NCBI GenBank assembly: GCA_902781705.1
Contig: CACZKE010000012.1
Span: 24,151-88,150 of the forward strand
DNA from: an uncultured Bacteroidia bacterium
Lineage (GTDB): Bacteria; Bacteroidota; Bacteroidia; Bacteroidales; UBA932
Length of the DNA: 64,000 nt
Direction of reading: 5' to 3'
The notes below the pieces were generated by a model. It saw only the letters and a list, made by a program, of their open reading frames with translations, was not told the origin of the DNA and made no database searches. Positions 25,755 to 33,390 of the stretch are shown here, one piece after another; the first letter of the stretch is position 1; each line of letters opens with the position of its first letter. Made by a program: the position numbers and the translations under genes.

Positions 25755-27065
25755 ATGATCTGGAATCCCAACAAAGAATGCATGAGCCGCGACGAAATGA
25801 GCGCGCTCCAGGGCAAACGGCTCCACAAGATCGTGGAGTACGTGTATCACAACGTCCCTTTCTACCGCCACAAACTGCAGGAGATGGACCTCACCCCGGA
25901 TGACATCCGTACCATCGACGACATCGTGAAACTCCCCTTCACGACCAAGAAGGACCTCCGGGACAACTATCCCTTCGGCCTGCAGGCGGCCCCGCAGAGC
26001 GAAATCATCCGCATCCACGCCTCGTCCGGCACGACCGGCAATCCCACCATCGTGGGCTATACCCGGAAGGACATCGGCGTCTGGAGCGAGTGCATGGCCC
26101 GGTGCCTGACGGCCTATGGCGTGGGCCGGGACGACATTTTCTCTGTTTCCTACGGCTATGGCCTTTTTACCGGCGGCCTGGGAGCGCACAACGGCGTGGA
26201 GATGGTGGGCGCCTCGGTGGTCCCGGCATCGACCGGCAATACCGAGAAGCACGCGAAACTGATCCGGGACCTCGGCATCACCGGCATCGCCTGTACGCCT
26301 TCGTACGCCCTGTATCTTGCCGAGACGATGGAACAGATCGGCATCACCAAGGACCAGATCAAACTCCGCGTTGGTGCGTTCGGGGCCGAGCCCTGGACCG
26401 AGAAGATGCGGGAGGAGATCGAGGAAAGACTGGGGCTCAAGGGCTTCAACCTCTACGGCCTGTCCGAGATCATGGGCCCGAGTGTGAGTTATGAATGCCA
26501 GGAGCAGAATGGTTCCCATATCAACGAAGACCACTTCTATCCCGAAATCATCAATCCTGTCACGCTGGAACCGCTGCCCAAGGGACAGCCCGGCGAACTG
26601 GTGTTCACCACCCTCACCAAGGAGGGAATGCCGGTCCTGAGGTACCGGACGCGCGACTTGTGTTCGCTCATGCCGGGCGAATGCGGCTGCGGCCGTACCA
26701 GTGTGCGCATGACCCCGATCACCGGCCGTAGCGACGACATGCTCATCATCCGCGGAATCAATGTGTTCCCGTCCCAGGTGGAGAGCGTCGTCCTGAGCAT
26801 GCCGGAGTTCGCTCCGCGCTATCTCCTCGTCGTGGACCGGATCAACAACCTGGACACCCTGGAGGTGCAGGTGGAACTGCGGCAGGAGTACTTCACCGCC
26901 ACGTTCGACACCCCGGCCGCCATCGACCAACTGAAAAAGCGGCTATCCGACAAACTCCGCAGCGTCCTGTCCATCAGCGCGAAAGTCCAGCTCAAGGCCC
27001 CGAACGCCATCGAGCGCAGCCAGGGCAAGAGCGTCCGTGTCATCGATCTCAGAAACCAGAAATAA
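25755..27065 (+). CDS. paaK: Phenylacetate-CoA ligase family protein
   Basis: The protein has 436 residues, the usual PaaK length. The AMP-binding motif HASSGTTGNPTIVGYT lies at about 89-104, with NLYGLSEIMGPSV and the C-terminal hinge TGRSDDMLIIRGINVFPSQVE. It converts an aryl acid, ATP and CoA to the aryl-CoA. Together with IorAB it interconverts aryl-acetates and aryl-2-oxo acids, so this operon may either ferment aromatic amino acids or rebuild them from aryl acids. An ACT-domain gene follows after nine bases. Confidence 0.94.
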   Translation: MIWNPNKECMSRDEMSALQGKRLHKIVEYVYHNVPFYRHKLQEMDLTPDDIRTIDDIVKLPFTTKKDLRDNYPFGLQAAPQSEIIRIHASSGTTGNPTIVGYTRKDIGVWSECMARCLTAYGVGRDDIFSVSYGYGLFTGGLGAHNGVEMVGASVVPASTGNTEKHAKLIRDLGITGIACTPSYALYLAETMEQIGITKDQIKLRVGAFGAEPWTEKMREEIEERLGLKGFNLYGLSEIMGPSVSYECQEQNGSHINEDHFYPEIINPVTLEPLPKGQPGELVFTTLTKEGMPVLRYRTRDLCSLMPGECGCGRTSVRMTPITGRSDDMLIIRGINVFPSQVESVVLSMPEFAPRYLLVVDRINNLDTLEVQVELRQEYFTATFDTPAAIDQLKKRLSDKLRSVLSISAKVQLKAPNAIERSQGKSVRVIDLRNQK

Positions 27066-27074
27066 CACGATACC

Positions 27075-27503
27075 ATGACCATCAATCAGCTTTCCATCTT
27101 TCTCGAGAACCGCGCCGGAACCCTGACGAAGGTCCTCGACCTGTTCAAGGAGGCCGGTATCCGGATCGTTGCCTCTTCCATCGCCGACACGGCCCAGTAC
27201 GGGCTGCTCCGGATCATCTGCGTGGATCCCCAGCGGGCCTATCACGAACTGGAACGGGCCGGCGTGGCCGTCGCCCTGTCCGACGTGTTCGCCATCGAAC
27301 TGGACGAGCGCCCGGGCCAGATCGCCGAGGTCGTCCGCGGCCTCAGCGAGGCCGAAATCGGCATCGTGTACATGTACTCCTTCTTCATCCAGGGGAAGGG
27401 GCTCCTCATCATCCGGGCCGATAAAACGGAAGAAGCGCGGGATGTGATCCTGCGCTCCTCGCTGCGTTGCGTCCCTGAAAAGGAACTCGTCGACTGGAAA
27501 TAA
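27075..27503 (+). CDS. Tandem ACT-domain protein
   Basis: The protein has 142 residues with two ACT domains (about 1-65 and 68-140): LSIFLENRAGTLTKVLDLF and ELDERPGQIAEVVRGLSEA. ACT domains bind amino acids. Stand-alone members of this type commonly follow paaK and iorAB and probably sense the amino acid or act as an allosteric partner of the ligase or aminotransferase. It is the last gene of the operon and is convergent, without a gap, with the lipoprotein gene. Confidence 0.88.
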   Translation: MTINQLSIFLENRAGTLTKVLDLFKEAGIRIVASSIADTAQYGLLRIICVDPQRAYHELERAGVAVALSDVFAIELDERPGQIAEVVRGLSEAEIGIVYMYSFFIQGKGLLIIRADKTEEARDVILRSSLRCVPEKELVDWK

Positions 27504-27986
27504 CTATTTCTGCTTGTGGTAGGTGAAGATTGTCTTCACCCCCAGGACTTCCTGCTGGATGACGAACTTGGAGTCCGTCAGTTCCAGTACGTCGTATGTT
27601 CCTGACAGGCGCATGTGGTAAAGCAGTCCTTCCGAGAGCCAGAGCGTCTTGAGGAAACTGATCTGCTTCTTGTCGGCGTTGTAGGTGAAACGGACGGCAT
27701 CGACATCCACGTCATCCAGGTCGAAATCGGTGAAACTCCCTTTCTTGGCGATGGCGTGCGGGAACGGGAACTCGCCCAGGGCCAGGTAGAAATGGAAACT
27801 GCCGTAATCCGTCTCGTTCTTGATTTCCTCTCCGCTGGAGTTCTTGGAAATCTCGGTCTTGGAATCCATGACCCAGACTCCGTACAGGGTTCCGGTCTGG
27901 TCGCCGGTGTGGTTGACTCCCGCTTTTTCGCAGGAAGTGAAAAGGGCGAGGCAGGCGATGGCCGCCGCAAAAAGTAACTTTTTCAT
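27504..27986 (-). CDS. Small lipoprotein, lipocalin-like, unknown function
   Basis: The protein has 160 residues from ATG 27986 (MKKLLFAAAIACLALFTSC); the longer frame to 28022 has a poor signal sequence. Lipobox FTSC (Cys19). The mature part has a GVWVMDSKTEI start and alternating beta-strands ending IFTYHKQK, resembling the lipocalin-like family common in Bacteroidota. Function unknown. No confident -7 box is seen. Confidence 0.72.
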   Translation of the reverse strand: MKKLLFAAAIACLALFTSCEKAGVNHTGDQTGTLYGVWVMDSKTEISKNSSGEEIKNETDYGSFHFYLALGEFPFPHAIAKKGSFTDFDLDDVDVDAVRFTYNADKKQISFLKTLWLSEGLLYHMRLSGTYDVLELTDSKFVIQQEVLGVKTIFTYHKQK

Positions 27987-28109
27987 AATATTCAAAGTAT
28001 GTTGCCGGCTTTCTCGCTTCAATTATCGTTCCAAACCGGAGGCTCGGGGCACTGCCTGATGGCCAGGGCGGGAGGAATGCTGTTTTTTGTGAAAAAAGTT
28101 TTCAAAATG

Positions 28110-28140
28110 TTTGCAGAATCAAAATAAGTTCGTACCTTTG
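28110..28140 (+). promoter_or_regulatory. Promoter of tRNA-Asp
   Basis: TTTG (28110-28113), exactly 19 bases, TACCTTTG (28133-28140): a perfect Bacteroidota promoter about 31 bases before the mature tRNA. Confidence 0.85.
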
Positions 28141-28171
28141 CAATCCCGAAAGGGAAGATCACTGACAAATT

Positions 28172-28246
28172 GGTGCGGTAGTTCAGTCGGTTTAGAATAC
28201 CGGCCTGTCACGCCGGGGGTCGCGAGTTCGAGCCTCGTCCGCACCG
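28172..28246 (+). tRNA. tRNA-Asp (anticodon GTC)
   Basis: A cloverleaf can be drawn. The acceptor stem GGTGCGG pairs with CCGCACC, the anticodon arm CCGGC/GCCGG holds the loop CTGTCAC (anticodon GTC), and the T-arm contains GTTCGAGCC. CCA is not encoded. Confidence 0.95.
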
Positions 28247-28249
28247 CTT

Positions 28250-28284
28250 AAAGCGCCTTGCAGATTCTGCGAGGCGCTTTTTGT
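28250..28284 (+). terminator. Intrinsic terminator after tRNA-Asp
   Basis: Stem AAGCGCCT/AGGCGCTT with a short loop, followed by TTTTTGTTT. Confidence 0.8.
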
Positions 28285-28336
28285 TTATCCAGTCCTTTCC
28301 GGCGGCAGTAGGCACGGGAATGTAGGAAGAAATTCG

Positions 28337-28344
28337 TATATTTG
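28337..28344 (+). promoter_or_regulatory. -7 box of the secreted amidotransferase-like gene
   Basis: TATATTTG, 18 bases before ATG 28363. The in-frame TTG at 28342 lies inside the box and cannot be the start. Confidence 0.6.
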
Positions 28345-28362
28345 ACGGAAACAGAGGAACCT

Positions 28363-29664
28363 ATGAAGCGTTTTATTCTTTTCGCCGGCCTGGTGGCGGC
28401 GATGCTGCCGGCCCGGGCGCAGGACAATACCAAGGGGTACTACAAGGATGTGTTCATGGACAGCGGGATCATGCTTACGTCCTACCGGGAACTTCCGGTG
28501 ACGGAGATGCTGGGGCTGTCCCTGGAGATGTTCGTCTCCACGAAGCACAGTTATACGGAGAAATATAAGTTCACGCCCACCGATACGCTGCGGCAGCGGG
28601 AACTCATCGCCGGGTCGCCCATCGACGAGAACGGCATCCTCCTGTATCCGGACGGCGCTCCGCGTTTCCGGATGATCTACATGAACGGGGGCCGGGCGGG
28701 AAGTCACGGCAAGTCCCTGGAGGAAGGCGGAAGGCAGGCCATCCGGGATTATATCCGGGCGGGCGGCAGTTACCTGGGCTCCTGTGCGGGCGCATTCGTC
28801 GCCAGTGCCGGTTCCCGCAATGCGGAGGGCAAGATCAGCAATACGAAGACCTACCTGGGCATCTGGCCCGGAAACACCATGGGCACCAAACTGGAGAAGT
28901 CCTACACGGCCGTGGACATCGTCAAGGACGGTCCGCTGACGCGGTATTTCGACTTCGACGACCGGATGCACATCGACAGCGTCCGCCACAACGGCGGCTG
29001 CTTCGCCTTTATGGAGACGGCGCCGGAAGGGACGGAAATCCTTGCCACTTACAGCACCAAGGGACGGGAACTGGAACGGGATATCGACGGGCTTCCCGTG
29101 GTATGGGCCCATAAAGCCTCGCCGGAAGCCGGCCGCGTGGTCATGTGCGGTTCCCATCCGGAAATGGCCCGGATCCATCCCGACAACCTGGGCCTGATGG
29201 CCGCGATGGTCCGTTACGCCCTCGCCGGCAACGGCACGCCGCAACTCAAGGCCGTCCTGACCCCGGGCGAGCCCCGGGAAATGAAAGCCCGGACCTCCCA
29301 GCACGATCCGGCCCATACCCGCATTGGCGACCGGCAGTACCATCACTTCGCCATCGACGTCCCGGCTGGAGTCAAGACTTTGACCATCAGTCTGGAAGGG
29401 GTCCTTGACGCCGATGATTTCGACCTTCATCTTTACGCCTCCCGGAAGGGCTTTGCCTATGCGGGCGAGGCCACCTGGTGCAACATCGGCACGAACGTGG
29501 ACAAGCAGTTGGAAATCACCGCCCCCAAACCCGGCCGGTACTACATTTCCGTATACTGTGCGACCACCGTCACTGCCACGGAAGGTAAGTTCGGCGTGGA
29601 GTACGGTGGTCGTACGGATGTCTTGAACGGTGTCCCTTACACCATTCGGGCGGATTTCGAGTAG
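28363..29664 (+). CDS. Secreted glutamine-amidotransferase-like (BPL_N-type) protein with PPC-like domain
   Basis: The protein has 433 residues. A signal peptide (MKRFILFAGLVAAMLPARA) is cut before QD. The middle part has a class I glutamine-amidotransferase-like elbow, GGSYLGSCAGAFVAS (candidate nucleophile Cys141), with a later CGSHPE that could supply His/Glu. This matches the BPL_N-type domain. The C-terminal ~110 residues (HHFAIDVPAGVKTLTISLEG) look like a pre-peptidase C-terminal beta-sandwich. It is presumably an exported hydrolase or binding protein; the substrate is unknown. It lies alone between the tRNA and Hsp20. Confidence 0.72.
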   Translation: MKRFILFAGLVAAMLPARAQDNTKGYYKDVFMDSGIMLTSYRELPVTEMLGLSLEMFVSTKHSYTEKYKFTPTDTLRQRELIAGSPIDENGILLYPDGAPRFRMIYMNGGRAGSHGKSLEEGGRQAIRDYIRAGGSYLGSCAGAFVASAGSRNAEGKISNTKTYLGIWPGNTMGTKLEKSYTAVDIVKDGPLTRYFDFDDRMHIDSVRHNGGCFAFMETAPEGTEILATYSTKGRELERDIDGLPVVWAHKASPEAGRVVMCGSHPEMARIHPDNLGLMAAMVRYALAGNGTPQLKAVLTPGEPREMKARTSQHDPAHTRIGDRQYHHFAIDVPAGVKTLTISLEGVLDADDFDLHLYASRKGFAYAGEATWCNIGTNVDKQLEITAPKPGRYYISVYCATTVTATEGKFGVEYGGRTDVLNGVPYTIRADFE

Positions 29665-29668
29665 GTCC

Positions 29669-30091
29669 TTACTTGACCTCGATCTGCTTCTTGGCTTTCT
29701 CTACCTCGACCTTGCGGATCTTGGGGATGTTCACCGTGAGGACGCCGTTCTCGACCTTGGCCTCGATGGCCTCGCGGTCGGCGTCTTCCGGAAGCAGCAT
29801 CGTCTGCTGGAACTTGGTGTAGGAGAATTCGCGGCGCAGGTAGTGGCCCTTGTGGCCTTCCTTGTTCTCGGCCTTCTTCTCCATGTTGATCACCAGGTCT
29901 CCTTCTTCGTCCAGATGGACGTTGAAGTCTTCCTTGGTCATGCCCGGGGCGGCGAGTTCCAGTTCATAGGCCTCCGGCGTCTCGATCACGTTGATGGCCG
30001 GTGCAGTCGCTTTCGGACGGTCCATCCAGTTGTTGTCGAAGAAATCGTTGAAGATGTCGGGCATCCAGCCATTGTGTCTTGCGGGTAACAT
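29669..30091 (-). CDS. Small heat-shock protein, Hsp20/alpha-crystallin
   Basis: The protein has 140 residues. The alpha-crystallin domain (about 35-130) includes YELELAAPGMTKEDFNVHL and the conserved ENGVLTVNIPK near the end; the expected I-x-I-type tail is present as IEV. It is an ATP-independent holdase chaperone. Unlike most genes here it has a clear Shine-Dalgarno (GGAGGT, seven bases before ATG). The upstream 100 bases contain a GTTCCC/GGGAAC hairpin (30132-30148) that could act in the leader. Confidence 0.94.
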   Translation of the reverse strand: MLPARHNGWMPDIFNDFFDNNWMDRPKATAPAINVIETPEAYELELAAPGMTKEDFNVHLDEEGDLVINMEKKAENKEGHKGHYLRREFSYTKFQQTMLLPEDADREAIEAKVENGVLTVNIPKIRKVEVEKAKKQIEVK

Positions 30092-30253
30092 AGTAACCTC
30101 CTATTTTTATTCGTTTAACTTTCCATTTCACGTTCCCTCGGTGGGAACCGTGTTCGCCGCAAGAAAGGCAAATCCGGGACCAAGCCCCGAAAATGGACAA
30201 AATGGCAGATATAACTGACTAAATGTCAATTAGTTATGACAAATTGGCTGGTT

Positions 30254-30285
30254 TTTGGCCATTTCGTCCGAAAAGCGTACCTTTG
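30254..30285 (+). promoter_or_regulatory. Promoter of the UpxY-like gene
   Basis: TTTGG (30254-30258) and TACCTTTG (30278-30285), spacer 19-20. The box ends eight bases before the ATG, so the leader is almost absent. Confidence 0.65.
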
Positions 30286-30293
30286 CAAAAGCG

Positions 30294-30902
30294 ATGGAAC
30301 AACAGCCCGAACTGCACTGGTACGCCCTCAAGGTTTTCTACAACAAGGTCTTCGAGATGGAGGCCCTGACGGATTCCATGGGCCTGGAGAGTTTCATCCC
30401 GGTCCGGAGGGAGCAGGTCAAGGGGGATGAGCACCTGAGAGTTGCGAAAAGACTGGCCACGCCGGACGACCGCCGGCTGGATAACCAGTTCCAGAAAGTA
30501 GGTCCTGTGATCTACAAGCGGATCCCTGTGGTGAATTCCCTGTTCTTCGTCCATGCGCCCGAGGAGCGCATCCCCGAACTCGAGCATGCCATCCAGGGCC
30601 AGGGCTTCGTCTATCGCATGACGGACCACCAGCGCCCGTCCGTCATCCCGGACAAGGAAATGGGGATTTTCAAACTGGTCTGCACCTCGGGCGCGGAAGG
30701 GTTGGAATTCTTTGCCGACGAGGACATGACCCGCTATAAGCAAGGGGACAGGGTCCGCGTGCTGGAAGGTCCGTTGAAGGGGGCGGAAGGCTATATCCGG
30801 CGGATCCGGAAGGACCGCCGCCTGCTCGTCGCCATCGAAGGATTCATCGCCGTGGCGACATCCTTCATTCCACCTCAATTTCTTGCCAAGGCAGAAGATT
30901 GA
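30294..30902 (+). CDS. UpxY-family NusG-like transcription antiterminator
   Basis: The protein has 202 residues from ATG 30294. The N-terminal NGN domain (about 7-120, beginning LHWYALKVFYNKVFEMEAL) and C-terminal KOW domain (YKQGDRVRVLEGPLKGAEGYI) match the specialised NusG paralogues that let capsular-polysaccharide operons of Bacteroides be read through. Such genes are normally first in the operon they control, but the next gene is on the opposite strand and overlaps this one by 38 bases. It is therefore an orphan that may act in trans, for example on the glycosyltransferases at 36-40 kb, which is inference. Confidence 0.85.
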   Translation: MEQQPELHWYALKVFYNKVFEMEALTDSMGLESFIPVRREQVKGDEHLRVAKRLATPDDRRLDNQFQKVGPVIYKRIPVVNSLFFVHAPEERIPELEHAIQGQGFVYRMTDHQRPSVIPDKEMGIFKLVCTSGAEGLEFFADEDMTRYKQGDRVRVLEGPLKGAEGYIRRIRKDRRLLVAIEGFIAVATSFIPPQFLAKAED

Positions 30903-31866
30903 GCCAGTCGTAGAAGAATCCGAAGGAGAACGGGACTGCGAGGCAGAGGAGTTTCCACCAGCCCGGCAGCACGATCAGCCACAGCAGGACCATGACCGGC
31001 AGACCGAACATCCGGATCATGGACCGGACGGTATTGCGCCAGGCCGGATCCTTCAACTTCTTTTGACACAGATATTCCGCAGCGGCCCAGAGGGGAAGGG
31101 TCAGGATGGCGCTGACGAGGGAAAGGGGCGACAGGATCACCGCCAGGGGGATGTTCGTCTTGTGCGGGGGCTTGACTTCCGCCAGGCGCGCCTCGTAGTT
31201 CTCATCGTCGGGAATGTACAGGATCAGTTCCTTCATCCGGTTGAAAAGCAGTTCCCGGAAGTCCTTGTAAGTCTCCGCCTCCGTACAGTCCTTATGCTTT
31301 GCCAGGAAGGCGTTCACGTCGATGGGTTCGCCGTACCGGATGTCGCAAGTCGTCCTGAAATGGAAGTAATCTCCGTACTCGATGCCGGTAGGGACCACCC
31401 AGGTCTGACGTTTCCCGGCGCTCGCGAAAGCGATGCGGGCGATGCCCTTCTGGATGGGCAGGAGGGAGTGCTTGGGCCGATGCCGCCCTTCGGCGAACAT
31501 GCAGAAGGGAGTGCCCTCGGCCAGGATGCCGTCCACTTCCCGGAAGGTCTCCAGGTTCTGAAGCACGGCGGCGGCGCCGTTGCGGATACGGGCCAGCGGC
31601 AGGATGTGCAGGAAGCGGAGGAACTTCTCCACGGCGGGTTTCTTGAACACGTCGGAACGGGCCCCGAAGGAGGTGGCGGTCTTCCGGCTGCGGAGGATCA
31701 CGAGCGGATCCATCAGCGTATTCGTATGGTTCGGGGCGATGAGGACGGCGCCGTCCTGCGGGATGGCCCCTTTTATGGTCGTCCGGGAGTAACTACGACC
31801 CGTATTGCAGTCGCACCAAAACTTCAGGATGCGATAGAGGAACTCTCTTTTGCGGTTTTTCTCCAT
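30865..31866 (-). CDS. PlsC-like lysophospholipid acyltransferase
   Basis: The protein has 333 residues. The acyltransferase block is NHTNTLMDP (His with Asp six positions on, a variant of HX4D common in this Bacteroidota subfamily), with FAEGRHRPKHSLLPIQKG as motif III. A C-terminal ~100-residue region has three or four hydrophobic segments. It likely acylates lysophosphatidate or another lysolipid at the inner membrane. It overlaps the BASS gene upstream by 43 bases and the UpxY gene convergently. Confidence 0.85.
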   Translation of the reverse strand: MEKNRKREFLYRILKFWCDCNTGRSYSRTTIKGAIPQDGAVLIAPNHTNTLMDPLVILRSRKTATSFGARSDVFKKPAVEKFLRFLHILPLARIRNGAAAVLQNLETFREVDGILAEGTPFCMFAEGRHRPKHSLLPIQKGIARIAFASAGKRQTWVVPTGIEYGDYFHFRTTCDIRYGEPIDVNAFLAKHKDCTEAETYKDFRELLFNRMKELILYIPDDENYEARLAEVKPPHKTNIPLAVILSPLSLVSAILTLPLWAAAEYLCQKKLKDPAWRNTVRSMIRMFGLPVMVLLWLIVLPGWWKLLCLAVPFSFGFFYDWLNLLPWQEIEVE

Positions 31867-32801
31867 GATTTACGGTTGAAGTAGAAGGCTGCGGCCAGCC
31901 CGGAAACGATGTGCCAGATACCCCACCAGGCCGTGATGACGAGCATGCCGCCGTGAGGCGGGAAATTCGCGAAGAGGGGCGTGCCCAGCAGGAGCACGAG
32001 GCCCAGTCCGGAATTCTGGATGCCGGTCTCGATGGTCAGGGTGCGCTTGTCGGCTTCGGGGAGCCGGAAGATGGCGGCGACGTTATAGCCGATGGTCAGG
32101 GCCAGGAGGTTGTGGACCAGCACGATCAGGAAGATGTATTTGATGCACTTCAGGAAGGCGTCCATGTTGCCGGCGAAGGACAGGATGACCATCGCGATGA
32201 AAAAGGCGATGGAGATATATTGGAGGGGCTTCTTGAGGAAGTCCGCCACCTTCGGGAGGTACCGGGCGGTCAGGATGCCTGCCGCGAGCGGAATGCCCAG
32301 CAGGATAAAGATGGTCCGGAACACGTCCATCAGCGGGATGGCCAGGGTGGGGATGTCGGCATGGACGGCAGCGAAATGCAGGTAGGCATTGCCCCAGAGC
32401 CAGAAGTTGAACGGGGTCATCACGACGGCAAGGGCCGTGGAGATGGCGGTGAGGCTCACGGAAAGTTCGACATTGGCCTTGGCCAGGGAGGACATGAAGT
32501 TGGAGATGTTCCCGCCGGGACAGGAGGCCACCAGGATCATGCCCAGGCCCATCATCGGGGAGATCCACCGGCTGATGAGGATGGCGAGCAGGCAGGTGAA
32601 GGCAGGCAGCAGGACGAGCTGGCACGTGGCGCCCAGGATGACGGACTTGGGCTTTTTGAACACGTCCACGAAGATGCCCGGCTTGATGCCCAGCGAGACG
32701 CCGTACATGACGAAGGCGAGCACGATGTTGATGGTGTTCATCCCACCGGCGTTCAGGGTTACCTGGATCTGGTCGATGGCGGCAGCGGTTTCAGGTGACA
32801 T
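31824..32801 (-). CDS. Bile acid:sodium symporter (BASS) family transporter
   Basis: The protein has 325 residues and about nine to ten hydrophobic helices. Family blocks ASCPGGNISNFMSSLAKANVELSV and TIETGIQNSGLGLVLL contain the crossover motifs that form the sodium and substrate sites. It probably imports an organic anion with Na+, which fits the Na+-pumping NQR operon in this window. The substrate (bile acid, pantothenate or another) is unknown. It follows msrA after 18 bases. Confidence 0.85.
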   Translation of the reverse strand: MSPETAAAIDQIQVTLNAGGMNTINIVLAFVMYGVSLGIKPGIFVDVFKKPKSVILGATCQLVLLPAFTCLLAILISRWISPMMGLGMILVASCPGGNISNFMSSLAKANVELSVSLTAISTALAVVMTPFNFWLWGNAYLHFAAVHADIPTLAIPLMDVFRTIFILLGIPLAAGILTARYLPKVADFLKKPLQYISIAFFIAMVILSFAGNMDAFLKCIKYIFLIVLVHNLLALTIGYNVAAIFRLPEADKRTLTIETGIQNSGLGLVLLLGTPLFANFPPHGGMLVITAWWGIWHIVSGLAAAFYFNRKSWRKTAKESSSIAS

Positions 32802-32819
32802 ATCGGTCTGGGGTTCTGG

Positions 32820-33320
32820 TTAACTGTCTTGGGCGATCTTGAAAATGGCGGGGGAGAGGTGGCAGTACCCGGTGGGGTTTTTCTCCAGGTACTCCTGGTG
32901 GTACTCCTCGGCCTTGTAGAAGTTCCTGAGGGGAAGGAGTTCCACGGCAAGGGGCTGTCCCAGGGCGGCGGCACAGCGGTCCAGGGCGGCCTTGATGGGC
33001 GGAACCTGCTCTTCGGAAACGAAGTAAACGCCTGTGCGGTAGCGCGTTCCTTCATCCTCGCCCTGCTTGTTCAGACTCAGCGGGTCGATGGCTTTCAGGA
33101 ACAGGTCGGTGAGCTTTTCCTCGCCGATGACCGCGGTGTCGTATCGCAGGTGGACGGTCTCGGCATAGCCGGTCTGGTCCGTATAGACTTCCTTGTACGT
33201 GGGGTTTTCGGTAAAGCCGTTGGCGAAGCCCACCTCGGTGAAGGTGACTCCCTTCACCAGGGAGAAGAATCTCTGGGCGCCCCAGAAGCAGCCGGCGGCG
33301 AAATAGAGGTCTTTGGTCAT
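32820..33320 (-). CDS. msrA: Peptide-methionine (S)-S-oxide reductase
   Basis: The protein has 166 residues from ATG 33320; the longer frame runs through the divergent promoter and is rejected. The catalytic motif GCFWG (Cys11) is near the N-terminus, with the expected Glu and Tyr in later blocks (GYAETVHLRYD). It repairs oxidised methionine. The C-terminus YCHLSPAIFKIA is typical. Confidence 0.95.
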   Translation of the reverse strand: MTKDLYFAAGCFWGAQRFFSLVKGVTFTEVGFANGFTENPTYKEVYTDQTGYAETVHLRYDTAVIGEEKLTDLFLKAIDPLSLNKQGEDEGTRYRTGVYFVSEEQVPPIKAALDRCAAALGQPLAVELLPLRNFYKAEEYHQEYLEKNPTGYCHLSPAIFKIAQDS

Positions 33321-33341
33321 GCCTTGTTTATAAACATCCTT

Positions 33342-33371
33342 CAAAAATACGCAAAAAAATCCGTAACTTTG
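33342..33371. promoter_or_regulatory. Divergent -7 boxes for msrA and uvrA
   Basis: The minus strand reads TATTTTTG at 33342-33349, serving msrA; the plus strand reads TAACTTTG at 33364-33371, 19 bases before the uvrA ATG. No clear -33 boxes. Confidence 0.6.
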
Positions 33372-33390
33372 CAATCTTATCGATTCGGAT

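Noticed and set aside
28172-28284. tRNA-Asp as an integration site
   Set aside because: No partial tRNA duplicate, integrase or mobile gene lies beside it.
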